From contig JASWJB010000276.1 in the NCBI GenBank assembly GCA_032433595.1, forward strand, positions 1-60,111: a DNA stretch of 60,111 nt, written 5' to 3'. Positions 34,278 to 44,923 of the stretch are shown piece after piece (position 1 is the stretch's first letter; every line of letters starts with the position of its first letter). This stretch comes from Conoideocrella luteorostrata. Its lineage: Eukaryota; Ascomycota; Sordariomycetes; Hypocreales; Clavicipitaceae. Made by a program: the position numbers and the translations under genes. A model generated the notes under the pieces. The model was not told the origin of the DNA, did not search any database, and saw only the letters and a list, made by a program, of their open reading frames with translations.

Positions 34278-36081
34278 TTATTGCTTGTAGGGTGAAGGGC
34301 CAATCATGAGCTCTGGCTTGACTAGGATGTCAAAGTCCTCCGAGCTGAGGGCTTGGAGCTCCATGGCGCTGTCCTTGAGGGTAAGGCCTTTCTTGTGGGC
34401 GTTCTTGGCGACCTTGGAGGCCATGTCGTAGCCGATCTTTGGGTTGAGGCAAGTGACCAGCATGAGACTAAGAAGAACCAAAGATTAGTATTCTTTTAGT
34501 TTTTAGTTTTTTTTGTTAATTGGTTAGCTGCAAAGGGCCCGTTGGAGAAACTTACGACTCCTGCATGATTTGGGCAATCTTCTCCTCGTTGGCCTGCAGA
34601 CCAACAACGAGGTTCTTCTCAAACGAGCGCATACCATCAGCGAGAATGCGGGTGCTGTGTAAGAAGTTGCAAATAATGAGGGGCTTGTAGACGTTGAGCT
34701 CAAACTGGCCGTTCGCGCCGCCCATCGTGGTGGCGATATGGTTGCCCATGACCTGGGCGCAGACCATGGTGAGGGCCTCGCACTGCGTGGGGTTGACCTT
34801 GCCAGGCATGATGCTGCTGCCAGGCTCGTTCTCCGGGAGAGAAAGCTCGCCAAGACCGCAACGGGGACCGCTGCCCAGGTAGCGGATATCCTGGGCGATC
34901 TTGGTGAGGGAGGTTGCGAGGGTGTTGAGGCTGCCATGGGCCTGGACAAAGTCGTCGTGGGCGGCAAGAGCCTCGAACTTGTTGGGGGCCGTCTTGAACT
35001 CGGTGCCCGTCATCTTGGTGACTTCTTCGGCAATGGCCTCGGCGAATCCCTCAAACGTGTTAATGCCAGTGCCGACGGCGGTACCACCCTGTGCGAGGAG
35101 GCGCAGGTGAGGAAGAGAGCTCTCGATGCGCTCGATATTCGCGTCGAGCTGTCGAACATAGCCCGAGAACTCTTGGGCCAGAGTCAGGGGTGTGGCATCT
35201 TGCAGATGGGTTCGTCCAATTTTGATAATCTTCTTAGCCTCGAACTCATCTACCTTGACCTGGAGGGCGGCACGAAGGCTATGAAGGGCGGGAAGTAGCT
35301 CATTCTCTACCTCGAGGACAGCAGCGATGTGCATGACGGTCGGGAAGGTATCGTTGGAGGAGGCGCTGCGGTTGACGTGGTCGTTAGGGTGGACAGGCTT
35401 CTTGCTGCCCATCTGGCCGCCGAGGATCTCAATGGCTCGGTTGGAGATGACCTCGTTGGCGTTCATGTTGGACTGCGTGCCGGAGCCAGTCTGCCAGACC
35501 ACGAGGGGGAAGTGGTCCATGAGCTTGCCATCAGCAACCTCCTTGGCGGCTTGCTGGATGGCCTGGCCGATCTTGGGATCTATTGCAACGGATGTGAATT
35601 AGTATTGCCAAAAGTGCAAAACCTGATTTTGGCGCATGGTGACGACTTGTTACGGCATTGTCAGGCGCAAAAGTGAGATATGTCTATCGAGAGAGCCGGA
35701 AGAAGACGTACCAAGGCCAAATCGCATGTTGACTGTGGCGGCAGCTCCCTTGAGGATGCCAAAGGCCTTGATAATGGGCGGAGGCATGCGATCCTGAGGC
35801 TGGTTGATGCGGAAGTTCTCGAGGGACCGCTCCGTCTGAGCTCCCCAGTACCGGTCTCCAGGGACCTGGATCTCGCCAAAGGCGTCGCTCTCGGTTCGGG
35901 GTGCTTGAGCCATGTTGATTGCGGTGCCGTGAATGCTTCTCCTAGGCGCACGGAAGACTGCGTCTCGATGACACATGCGGGCAGACTGACGACATTGTTG
36001 TAGTGACGCTCGCAGCTGCGGGGTACACGTGACTCTACTAATTTGGCCCAGGGCAGGTTTTGAAAGTGCGCGTATTATCAT
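34278..36081 (-). CDS. FUM1: Fumarate hydratase (class II fumarase), mitochondrial
   Basis: Three exons (36081-35712, 35579-34556, 34467-34278) give 527 residues. The first 56 residues are Arg-rich ([23 protein letters not shown]) and look like a mitochondrial presequence. The mature enzyme follows with [18 protein letters not shown], the substrate-loop segment [33 protein letters not shown] with the catalytic-region His, and the family signature [13 protein letters not shown] at about 377-389. Fumarase interconverts fumarate and malate in the TCA cycle. Fungal fumarases usually act both in mitochondria and in cytosol or nucleus; here an internal ATG (Met57, [10 protein letters not shown]) right before the mature part could give a cytosolic form. 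The first in-frame ATG is at 36081; the frame extends further only through non-ATG codons. Confidence 0.96.
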
Positions 36082-37305
36082 GATGAAAGGAAAAGCCGAC
36101 AAATCAAGTGGTGAGATGATCAATTTGTCGTAAGATTCTTAAAAACTTGACTTTTCAGGAGGTTAGTTTTTAAATTTTTGAATGGGCGGGGCGTAGAGAG
36201 TCATATAGTCGAAATACGTGGTGTTTTACCCTTGTCCTGGCAAAAGTTTTAAATTGAGAGACTCACTTACTCCGTAGAGTGTGATCCACAACAGCGATAA
36301 GCTCGCTCCGCACGGAGTATAAATAAAGCATGTATGTATACCGAGTACGGAGTACGGAGTGAGGACCGCCCAAGCTCGTTTTATTATTAGATTTGATATA
36401 CCCACTTGGAGCGTGGTTCGCAACCACAGGCAAAAAGCGATTTATGGGCTGGGCTCCGTGTAAAGCATGTTTACAGAATATGCAAGGCCAGCTTTCATAT
36501 TGAATCTGTATGAAGAATTAGAGAAGAGATCATACGTGACCTAACGGAACGGTCGGAGTGGGCTCCTGCGAGTGCTGCGGTGTCTGCGCCCGCGCATAAG
36601 CTTGATTCCCCCCCCCCGTTCGAGGCAAAAGGATAATTATGTACTCCGCACGATACGTTGAACAAAGCAGTCTTCACCTGCTCAGGTGACACAATATAGC
36701 ATGCGCGTTCTTCTAGCTGTACCTAGCATAGCTCCATACAATGAGAGTACACAGTTGTGTCGTTTTAAATTACTGACTAGGCTACAGGAAGTCGTATACG
36801 TTGGAACTCACCGCCCCCAAATCCTGGCGATCTTGTAAAGTACTCTGTACTGAGCATCAAAGTCTCTTTTCGTCACTGTCATCATTGGAACCCCTCCACC
36901 TTTGCCATTCTGTTCGGCGGCGTCTCTATATGAGTTGCTCTTGTGCAAATGATTGCACTCACCACGCGTGTTAGCCATGAGTAGTTTGCCCGCAGGTACT
37001 TGGTGTCTTTGCCGCGGTCATCACTCTGTTCGAGGCGGATCGCAACACGGTCCAATTAGCCAGCATGCGCTTGAGGTTCAACAGACAGGGGCCAAAAACC
37101 GAGACAGAATTGACTCGCACATCAGAGACCTTTTCAAAGTACCGAGCCAATGGGCGCACGAGTTCTCCGGAGCAAAATGGAAGAACGGTCTGTGCAACCG
37201 AAACAAGGGAGGTGACAAGTCCGTCCCCATTTTAAAAATCTGGGCACGAACAGTATTTTCGTAAACTTCTCTTATCAACAAAGGTATCTTTATGTGTGTT
37301 TACAT
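36082..37305. other. Intergenic region with TACGGAGTA elements
   Basis: 1.2 kb between the fumarase start and the VPS34 stop, both genes on the minus strand. It contains TACTCCGTA at 36268-36276 and overlapping TACGGAGTACGGAGT at 36346-36360. A C9 run lies at about 36609-36617. Short frames have no recognisable product. Confidence 0.5.
36346..36361. repeat. Tandem TACGGAGTACGGAGT element
   Basis: Two head-to-tail copies of the 9-bp element, overlapping by two bases, 265 bp upstream of the fumarase start codon. Another copy in the opposite orientation is at 36268-36276. Confidence 0.85.
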
Positions 37306-40281
37306 CTAGGCTCGTAATGCTTGTGCCCACTCATGTAGTTTATCAATCACCACAGGCGCAAACGCTGTCAGCGTCCCTTCTATAACATTTCCAAAATAGA
37401 GGATCGCCTCCTCCTCGCTCAACTCCAGGTGAAACCTTTCCCGCACCTTCATCACCGCCTTGTCAGGCTCTAGTCGTATATCTGGAATATTGGCGTGCAG
37501 CATAAGACCGAATAAGTTCAAGATAAGATTGGATGATTTGCGGAGGGCAGTGAAGGACAGGAAGCAATATTGCTTGAATCTGTTATACAGCTCGGAATTG
37601 ACGCCACCCATGCACTCAACCATTTCTTTCGATAGCTTCATAAGTGGGGCAAAAGGTTTAGGATCTCGGCCGAGGATGAAGCCAAAATCGGCGTGGAAGA
37701 AGTGTCCATCAGGAGCAAGGAGGAGGTTGTCCAGATGACGGTCACCAACGCCAAGGATGTACGTAATGACGCAATAGCCTGCGCATGACTTGATGTAGGT
37801 GTCCAGGGTCTCTTGCCGTACTCCCAGGGGCTGTTTGTCGTCGGGATTGTGATGTTTGAGGTATGCCAAGGCTGGATTGTTCCTGTATTTATTGGCAATG
37901 GCTGACAAGCTTTGGGATTGAACAAACTGTGAGGCACCAGCAGCTGCGCTGGTTGCCAGGATTTTGTAGGGCGATAGCTTCAGGTCAAGGTTCTCCTTTT
38001 GTAGAAGTTGGTCCATGAGCGTAATGATTTGGATTACCAACTGGTCTTGCCGCAAGTCGTCACCTAGCTTGAAAATGATTGGGTATGTGCTGCCGCTCGT
38101 GGTCTTGAAAGCGCATTTGATTGGGTTTAATGATGACTTGAAAACGGCAACTTGGTCAGGCACCACTCCTGTGATTTTGACCGATGGGTCCAGGGGCATG
38201 GCCAGCGGCGGATCAAAGGTGAGCAGCTCGTTTTTGGGATCTGCCAAAAAGTTCTTGAGGCGGTCGACCTTTTTCGCAATGCTCTCGCCAGATGACTTGA
38301 TCTCACTTGCTATCTTGGACAGGATCGCCACCAATTCACCTTGGCGCAGCAGACTTTTCCGATCCTCGATTCCGGTTGGTGTTTTAACCAGTTCCATCAT
38401 AAAGTCATAAGCGACCTTGCGATATATGTTTCGGTTGTCAATGCCTTGCTCGGGGCTGTGGTCGTCACATTCCACCATGAGATACCAGTGAAAGTAGTTG
38501 CCGAGCAAGAAATTGGCGGCGGCGCGTTGGATGAGGAATCTCGCTAGGGACGAGTCTTGGGTGCCTTCTTGTTCCGAGTCCATAGATATGTGCTCATACT
38601 TGAGTGCCTGCACAAGCTGGAGCAGATAGAGCAGCAGCTCCTGGTCATCTGCTTTCCGTAATCTGTCCACGGCATAAGACCGAACAGCCGGATTGTCAAA
38701 TGTTGGGCCAAGAAGTTCGAGGGCATCATCCACATCAATCTCGGTCCATCGGCCGAGGACCTGTATAGCCTGCTTGGATTCGCTCTGATCGCTCCAGTTC
38801 ACTGACTTGACGAACTTGGTCACAGCTCGTTTGTCTCGAGTTAAATGATACCTAAACTTCCAGACCAGGTCGGTTTCCTCGGGCGATAGAACATGCGTTG
38901 GGGAGTACGACATAATCAGGTTCAGCTCATCACGAACCTTTGCATTCGGCTTGAGATCCTTGTCCAAAATTCCGTGCCGGTGTGAGCTTCGGAACAGCCG
39001 TCTATGTTTCGCTTCCGCGGGATTGTCTCTCTGCCCAACTTCTGGATCGTACACTTTGATTAGTCTTGGGCCAAACCCGTCAGAGCTCTCCTCCACAGCG
39101 TTGATTCCTGGTCCAAAATGAACCTGTGGCTGATGGAGTGGCAGCGTTCCTTGAGATGCGGACAGGGGCTTGAGAGCCGATATTGGTGGAGGATCGTACT
39201 CGTGATCCGCGAACACAACCGGAAAATCAAATCGGGGCAGTTCAACATTGAGCAAAAATGCTGAAGTGTCCACGCGTCCGTCATCGTGACCTTCGTTATC
39301 GCTATGAGTGCCGTCCCCAGTTTCATTATCTCCGTTAAGGGCTCGCTGGCGCTGAAGCATTTTCATAGACGACTTAGCCGCTTGAAGGCCCTTCTTTTCG
39401 AAACTTCGAAATACCATTTGGTCAAGCCAGTCCACACGTGGAATTTCTCCCATCTCATGCTTTTTGAACAGCTTCTCCATTCTATCCAACTCTTCGGCAT
39501 CCTTATCGAGCAGCGGACCGCTGCCGCTCTGCAGGCTAGCCTTCTTTTTGGCTGCGACCAAGGCCGGCGTAGTCGTGTTCTCTGTTCCATCTGCATACTT
39601 ATGCCTGTGGACTAGGCATTTCTGACGCCCCTTTTGCGTTTGATTGTCGGCGTCAAACATTGCCAATGTAGTCCCCCCAAATGGAATAGCATGCCCGATG
39701 GCTTTCGTCCCTCCGGTAGGCGACAAGTCCCATATTGTGATGGCGAGGCGAGCGTTTGCAGGCAGCGACTTGTATGAGATGGGCAGCTCCAGCCACTCAT
39801 TCCATCTGCGCCCACCGCAGCTTGTCAGCGAGCCTACAATCTCATGAAGATGGACATGTTAAGCTATCACGTACTTTCGTTCAGACCTGAAGGGCTTATA
39901 GGCTGTTTGCACAGGCACCGTAAGGGGTTTTGACCCAGCCCAAACTTGTACAGTTACATATAGGTCAGAGTGTGGGCTAGGACAGTGTCAGTAAGATGCA
40001 GAAGAGGTGCGGCTCGGCGAGCGAAGATTCGTCTACCTGATATTGGAACCGACATGTCGAAGGTCGGGTCGCTCAAGAAGGACGGAAAATTTGACAGGCG
40101 GCTCTTCTCCCTCCAGATTCATTCTGTGAAAGTCAGCAAACAAATCTCTTGTGCGCAAGCAGAAGAAGCTGGCAACAAGATGGGCAATATATGGTGAGGC
40201 ATACATTCGAATGCTCACTGGATAGTCAACGTCTTTGGAGCCCGCAAAGGAGAACGGGTCCATTCGCCCGTAATCAGTCAT
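37306..40281 (-). CDS. VPS34: Class III phosphatidylinositol 3-kinase VPS34
   Basis: Four exons (40281-40205, 40123-40037, 39976-39875, 39805-37306) join in phase to 921 residues, the usual fungal length. The three small 5' exons encode the start of the C2 domain (MDPFSFAGSKDVDYPVSIR, SVLLERPDLRHVGSN, SDLYVTVQVWAGSKPLTVPV). WNEWLELPISYKSLP then opens the large exon. A PIK helical domain spans about 375-570. The kinase domain has KLGDDLRQD, the catalytic loop GVGDRHLDN (774-782) and DFGFILG (795-801), and ends with a long amphipathic helix, IDKLHEWAQALRA. VPS34 makes PI3P on endosomes and autophagic membranes, in complexes with Vps15, Vps30/Atg6 and Atg14 or Vps38. An alternative start at the seventh codon (MDPFSF) fits the family equally well and may be the real one. 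Confidence 0.96.
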
Positions 40282-40764
40282 GGCAATGGCTCATCTCATT
40301 CTGGGCGGCTCGAGTTGGAAGAGGGAAGATTGCACTAGAAGCCGTCGGTCTGGGGGTGTTTACAAGTTGAGGTTGTAGATGTGGGAGCTGGATCACTCAT
40401 CCCGTGCTGAAGCACACGGGACCTGGGGACATGCGGCGACGTCTCCAATCAGCAGCGGAGCAGAGCTCACTAGAGAGGCGGAGTGCAGAGTTAAGAGCCA
40501 CCTGTGGCCAAGTGACAGCTGCCTACTCCGTACCCTCCGCCGGATCGCCGTGCATGCACGTTCTAAATAAATAACCCCTAGCGTGATCCATTGTTTGGGA
40601 CTCGTTTTCAGGAAAAGGACCCGGCAGATCCAGGGACAACGTTGGAGTCTTCTTCCCATCTACACAATTCTATGGAAATTTTCTAGAAGCCATCCAGCTC
40701 TCATCAAGCCACGATTCGGCGCCTTGACTGCCTCTCAGTCCTGAAACCATCGCCAAGCTTCACG
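40282..40764. other. VPS34 upstream region
   Basis: 483 bp between the VPS34 start and a tentative secreted-protein gene on the same strand. TACTCCGTA occurs at 40524-40532. No other element was recognised. Confidence 0.45.
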
Positions 40765-41165
40765 TTAAGATTGGAGCAGCAGGAGCCACTGCATTGACAT
40801 AAACATCGCGATGGTTTCGCCCAAATCGACATAAACCCGACCAGCGAAGCTTCGATTGGTGGTTGTTGCCGCCTACGACGTGATAAAAGCATGGCCAAGT
40901 ACCAGCTCGCTCGAATTTGAATTTGATTTGATTCACCACAAGCCATGCGTAAAATCAGAAAAAACAACCACGCATCGAAAATCGCTGCGAACTTTACCAT
41001 CCCGTGCTTCACATTCATCAAATAGAATGAGCATGGCGCCTCCTCATGACAGCCGATGATCTCATATTTGAACCAGTCTTCCGCCACTCGAGTACCCCTC
41101 ACGAAGCTCGCGGCTGCCGTGAGGGCAGGCATTGCAGCTGCAAGGACAAAATTGAGCAACTTCAT
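40765..41165 (-). CDS. Possible small secreted protein
   Basis: From the ATG at 41165 a 56-codon exon encodes a convincing signal peptide (MKLLNFVLAAAMPALTAAAS). A short mature part follows, with two cysteines five residues apart in GCHEEAPCSF and ending NVKHGM before a GTAAAG donor at 40997. An acceptor (CGTCGTAG) at 40873 gives a phase-0 second exon ending at a TAA at 40765, for about 91 residues. Without splicing the frame runs on to 40704 with a Cys-rich tail, so the 3' structure is uncertain. I recognise no family. Small secreted proteins of this kind are common in plant- and insect-associated fungi, but no function can be inferred. Confidence 0.4.
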
Positions 41166-41994
41166 AATTAGAATAAGTTCTCTCTGGCTGATAAAGGCCG
41201 GCTGGTGAAAGTTGACTGATGGAAGTTCAGTCTCAGTCAAAGTATAGAGCGGGGGAAAAGAGGCATGGAAAGGGTAAAAGTGATAAATCATTAGCGCCTG
41301 GACCAAGAACGCGGTCGCGTGCTTGATAACCAGAGCATGCCAACGACGTTACAAGTACAAAAATAGCATAGATGAATGAATGCCTGGATATTTGTACCCC
41401 GTACCCCGCGTACTGGCTTGCTCTATAACTTACTGGTTCGCATATTCAGCGTGTCGGTATTCATCGCAGTCCAATTAAATCGAAGGTCTTGTTTTTTCTC
41501 GCATATACCACTCAGCACTCCATAGTTATAACACCGGATTCAATTCATACAGGCACGTGCAATGCACTTGATTCTGCCGTTTTTTTTTTTTTTTTTGGTT
41601 TTTGGTTCTGTTTCCCCAAATCGTATCAGCTTTTCAACGTCAAGCCAGATGGAAAGTTGGCCATAGTCTTTTTTTTTTTTTGACAGAACCGCTATCGAGT
41701 GTGTGCGGCGCTGCAGCCCAGCCTGTGTGGCTAGGTTTGGGATCAGCTGCAGATGCTCCTCAACCTTGGCCACAATGGTTTGGTGGGTTCGGGTATCTAC
41801 TTCATATCATCATCTTGCCAAACAACACCGTCTCATGTCCGCCCACATGAGATGTTTCTCTACTGTACATCCTCTCCCTCAACTCCGTTCAGATAGTAAA
41901 TTGTTAAACAATACAAGAACCCTCTCCGTTCCCCGGGTAACATTACTTCATACACTATCAACAGTAGAGTTGATCACAGTCTCCCCTTCCGCAG
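41166..41994. other. Intergenic region with two poly-T runs
   Basis: About 830 bp without a supported gene. T runs of 17 (41580-41596) and 13 (41669-41681) lie about 70 bases apart on the side nearer the DUF4336 gene. The rest is presumed 3' UTR and promoter. Confidence 0.45.
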
Positions 41995-42886
41995 TCATTT
42001 CTTCCCCTGCAAGTGCCACTGAAACACCTTTCTAAATGTCTCCTTGGCATTACTCTCAATTACCTCACCATGGCAAGGAATCAGGATCGTAAAGTCCCAC
42101 TGGTCAATCACCTTGAGACTGTCACTTACGCTGACACGGTCTTTGGTAGCAAGATACCAGTTGAAGCGCTTCATCCAAGTTGCATCACCAGCTGTGCTCT
42201 GTGCCCCCTGGAACAGCTTATCAGCCAAGCCACCTGACTTCTGACCATCAGGCACTTTGCTGTATTGCTCAATGGCGGGTAAGTTGAACATGAGATCGGC
42301 TTCGATGAGAACCTTTTCGGGCTTGTAGTTGAAGACGATCTCTTTGTTCGCGTGGCCATCGACATATTCGTACTCAAAGTCGGCGTCGAACTCTTCGCTG
42401 ATTTCGACCTGGCGCTTGCCCTCCCTCTTGAATACAATGGCGAACTCGTCACTGCTGATTTTGGGGTCGTTGTGCTGCTTGGCACGCTTTTCCGGAAGAC
42501 CCTCGGGGCCGATGATTTTGGCACCGGGATACTCTTTGGCCCATTCCGAGATGAAGATGTGGTGCTCAAAATCGAGTGCGATTATGTACGCTACTTGGCC
42601 ACCAAGTTCGGCGACTTTGGCTTTGGATTCTTCAGTGAGCGCAACGGGAGAGAAGACGGCGAGATTGCCAGATGTAAGCTTGACTAAAGAGTTAGGGTCA
42701 GCAACAGTGGTGAGAGATATGACGTGATGGAAGAGAAGCGAGGCTAGACATACCAAGTGTGCCGCGGCCCCCAATCTTGATCTTGCCAAATCGCGAAAAG
42801 GGGACTGAAAATGTGACAACGTTGGGAGTGACGTTGCGGATGACCATGAGGTCCGCCGGATTGGAGGGAATAAGTTCAGCCGACAT
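41995..42886 (-). CDS. DUF4336 (metallo-beta-lactamase-fold) protein
   Basis: Two exons (42886-42754 and 42683-41995) join in phase to 273 residues. The sequence has the DUF4336 pattern as I remember it from fungal proteins: VIRNVTPNVVTFSVPFSRFGK, GRGTLVKL, NLAVFSPVAL, YIIALDFEHHIFISEW, GAKIIGPEGLPEKR, KVLIEADLMFNLPA and, near the end, FTILIPCHGEVI. The fold is expected to be metallo-beta-lactamase-like. The HxHxDH motif is not intact: the corresponding strand end reads LDFEHH, while a later Asp (EADLMF) and His (PCHGE) are kept. The enzymatic role is unknown. The frame upstream of the chosen ATG stays open and reads VVQYIKRTFASSTAKAHN, which resembles a mitochondrial presequence, so a longer form is possible. 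Confidence 0.8.
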
Positions 42887-44923
42887 GTTGTGTGCCTTGG
42901 CGGTGCTGGATGCAAACGTGCGTTTGATGTATTGTACAACAGATCTTAATGCAAGAGTTGTTGGAGTGCGAAGATGTGGCAGACAAATCAATGATGCGGC
43001 GACACGGCTATTTAAACGAGTCGAGGGCGAAGGTACAATGCAATCATCGATGACGCCAAAACTATGTCGGCGTCTCGGCAATGGTACGCCACGGGTTGAA
43101 GAAACGGTACGGAAGTTAATACTGTTGAAGCTAATATTAGCTTTATTAATTATAGCAGTACTGGTGCGGACTGGGCAATTCTTTGCATGCGTATTTTTCA
43201 ATGCCCGAATACGCATGTGTGGCAAAGAGTAAGGCTTGACAATTCCAAATTTCAAACGTGGCGCCATTCGGGGTTCGCCCGGCGTTTTTCGCATCATCAA
43301 ATCAATTACAAATATGCTTTTGTGGAGGATGAGCCGAGGACGAAAAGGCCGGCGTGAAGACCTCGATTGAGCTTAATCTTGCCATGTCGCCGGAGCTAGA
43401 GCACCCATGAACCATGACATCAATGAATCCAGTTTGACTCGCGGCGGCCAGGCAGTAACTCGGTAAAGGGTCAAACGTAGGGCCGGCTCTAAGTATTTTA
43501 GTCACGGGTCTGTTTGGCCGTCTAACTGGATCCAGGTCCGGAGCCGCCACCCGGTCAAAAATCAATACTCCAAATTAATATCCTGCAGATGATGAAGGGG
43601 AAAGGTGGGCTAGTTGATGTGCCGTGCGGCTTGTCTTGTCGGGTGCGAAGACAGGGATCGGCCTTCTGGGTTTGCCCACAGTCGGACGAATTCATTGCAT
43701 TTGCCATTTTCCATCCTAGTTTGTCATGCAGCCACATATGCGATTAAAAAAATTACAGTGGTTGTTGTTAACCTTCACCCGATTGCGTATTCGAGCGACT
43801 GCGTATTCGAAGCGCCCCGTAACGGACATGGTGCTGACTGGAATGTTACCATGAACGTTGCTCATCTCCAACTGGCGGTAACACAGCTCAAGATAACACA
43901 GCTCAAGATTGGGACGGCCAGAGACAACTTGCGTGAGATAGCAAAGGGACAGCGTTAACTAGTTATCCAGCTCCCTTTTTTGTGAGGAGATATTCTATAA
44001 GCATAGCTAATTGACTGCTATAAGCCGCCTCCCAAGTCCACAAAATCTTCTACTAACAGGATCCCGAATTTACACACAGCAGTACTCCGTACTTGGCATA
44101 TATTTAGCGTTTACAGAGTACTCGGTGCATAATAGCGCACAATAGCGTGTAATACAGCGTGTGCTAGCTAAATAAAAGTCTAGAAAAGAATTACACATAA
44201 TAAAGTCGTAAATTAAGTCGGCTGCCTAGGGCGATGGCGAGCGATGGCGACTGTGTGCACTCTGTTGCTCGTTATACCGGTGGATGATGCCGGATATCGA
44301 GCCTGGAGGAACTCCCTCTTCAGCTGCGATCCGCCGCTGGGAAATGCCGCATTTAAACTTTGTATAGTCCGTATATCCTTGTACGCTTGTGAGGGCTATA
44401 TTCAACCCGCGATATAATTCTAGGCATTTTTAGTGATATTATTAATGTTTAGAGTTAGAAGGTTTATTATCGCAGCACGCGTTAACGCGATTCGCAATAT
44501 AGATCAGATGGGTTGCATCGTCATTAAAATGCTCCCACTGTACTCCTCCGCTCCAGGTCCGCAGCGCGCGCTTGTAGAGACACGACCTTAAGCTCGAGTC
44601 CTTAACAATTTGTTGGTATAATTGCTCTACCTAGACTCGGCCAGGCCAGCTGCTGAATGTGTCTCTACAATAACATAGTTGTGCTTAACATTTTGCCATA
44701 CCTTCCGATCACCAGATGATTCACTCACACTTGCCGCCCCTTGAGCAGCATTTGACACGAGACGGGATAGTCTTCACTCAGATACAGAATGCAAGCCGTA
44801 TTCAAATTTGTCGTTATCCTGTCTACTGTCATTCACACCGGACACAGCCTAGTACATGCGTGCGATACCGTTGATTCATAACACAGTTTCTGTTACAATC
44901 AGTACTCCGTAAATCCATCCGCA
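42887..44923. other. Gene-poor region containing a transposon relic
   Basis: About 2 kb. The DUF4336 promoter lies at its left. Positions 44100-44720 are AT-rich and include the Tc1-like relic annotated separately. TACTCCGTA copies are at 44083-44091 and 44903-44911, with a degenerate palindromic pair at 44112-44127. No intact gene was found. Confidence 0.5.
44243..44427 (-). pseudogene. Tc1/mariner-type transposase N-terminal fragment, frameshifted and truncated
   Basis: On the minus strand an ATG at 44427 opens a frame beginning MPRIISRVEYSPHKRTRI and ending at a stop after LYKV. In the next frame the sequence goes on as CGISQRRIAAEEGVPPGSIS followed by IIHRYNEQQSAHS. This is the helix-turn-helix DNA-binding half of a Tc1-like transposase. 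The shift lies in the bases around GTTTAAA near 44358. A TAG follows at 44243-44245, and no DDE catalytic domain is present downstream. The element is therefore dead and truncated. AT-rich flanking sequence is compatible with repeat-induced point mutation, but that is inference. Confidence 0.75.
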
